A stretch of 64,000 nt of DNA from Daphnia carinata (taxonomy: Eukaryota > Arthropoda > Branchiopoda > Diplostraca > Daphniidae): the NCBI RefSeq assembly GCF_022539665.2, contig NC_081333.1:6880971-6944970 (forward strand), written 5' to 3'. The notes beneath the pieces are model-generated. The model ran no database searches, had not been told where the DNA came from, and saw nothing but the letters and a program-made list of their open reading frames with translations. The position numbers and the translations under genes were made by a program. Below, in pieces: positions 63,541 through 64,000 of the stretch (position 1 is its first letter; each line of letters starts with the position of its first letter).

Positions 63541-63756
63541 TCGACAGGTCAACAACAGAATTTAAAAAATCTAAACATAAAGTCGAAATTAAGTTAAGCT
63601 TTCGTTCCCTCAAAGTATTTAAACCAATTATGCTAAATTTTTTTTTATTTCGACAGGTCAACAACCGAATTTAAAAAACCTAAAGATGAAGTCGAAATTA
63701 AGTTAATCTTTCGTTCCCTCAAAAGTATTTAAACCAATAATGCTAAATTTTTTTTA
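63541..63756. repeat. Tandem duplication, 109-bp period
   Basis: Two copies start with TCGACAGGTCAACAAC at 63541 and 63650. They run in parallel through AAGTCGAAATTAAGTTAA, TTTCGTTCCCTCAAA and TATTTAAACCAAT to a T-tract. They differ at only a handful of positions plus one-base indels. No open frame is shared. Confidence 0.9.
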
Positions 63757-64000
63757 TTTTCAAACTTAAGTATGATTTGTTAATTTTTTTGAAGGAAATG
63801 AATTATTTAAGATTAAAGTCCTATCATAACTAATGCTTGTTTAAAGCATTTCTTATGCTAAATAATAATATATATTTTTCTAACTCCCATTTTTCTAGCT
63901 TAAACTTATTTCAGTAGCTTAATTTCTGTAAGCTAAAGTGCAAGGTTGCGAAGTTACAGCTTGCGCAAGTTTAATTTTAAGGCGCTGAAGCCACCCCCCA
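63757..64000. other. AT-rich repeat-like tail
   Basis: AT-rich sequence with recurring AGCTTAA/AAGCTAA words and a perfect 10-bp palindrome CTTGCGCAAG at 63960-63969. It resembles the AGCTAAC-containing sequence near 63250-63360 and may belong to the same non-coding repeat, which continues past the window. Confidence 0.4.

Overview
The window is arthropod nuclear DNA, most likely a branchiopod crustacean such as Daphnia. This is inferred from protein divergence, compact genes with many 60-100 bp introns, and the Bro/Bgb-like sequence of the CBF-beta gene; no marker names the species. I resolved seven conserved spliced genes exon by exon, checking splice sites and reading phase. One further spliced gene is likely but unrecognised. 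There are no operons, CRISPR arrays, phages or complete transposons.

Layout. 1-6625 (-): KATNB1, katanin p80, running off the left edge. 6983-7234 (+): a small unrecognised ORF. 7576-8135 (+): NDUFB9, complex I subunit B22. 8264-14216 (-): a PWWP-domain protein with a long acidic middle and a MUM1/PWWP3-like C-terminus, convergent with NDUFB9. 14.2-24.9 kb: no recognisable gene, full of homopolymers and microsatellites. 24905-41240 (+): CBFB, the RUNX partner, six small exons spread over 16 kb. 41.2-53.7 kb: another repeat-laden non-coding stretch, probably holding the promoter and 5' UTR intron(s) of the next gene. 53730-57701 (+): a DPP6/DPP10-type dipeptidyl-peptidase pseudoenzyme with 17 coding exons. 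57835-58345 (-): HSBP1, whose second intron looks like a minor-spliceosome AT-AC intron. 58839-59909 (+): NSMCE1, sharing a 0.5 kb head-to-head promoter with HSBP1. 60.9-61.8 kb (+): a probable but unrecognised spliced gene. 63.1-64.0 kb: a repeat block with a tRNA-like element, inverted repeats and a 109-bp tandem duplication.

The genes are unrelated in function (microtubule severing, respiration, chromatin, transcription, channel accessory, stress response, SMC5/6 ubiquitin ligase). The organisation alternates between compact housekeeping clusters, with overlapping or closely abutting ends, and one developmental regulator (CBFB) set in about 40 kb of simple-repeat-rich non-coding DNA. I found no new multi-gene system. 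The strongest unusual signals are the AT-AC intron in HSBP1, loss of the catalytic triad in the DPP10-like protein, the in-frame stop lying across the splice donor in the PWWP gene, and the unrecognised gene at 60.9 kb.
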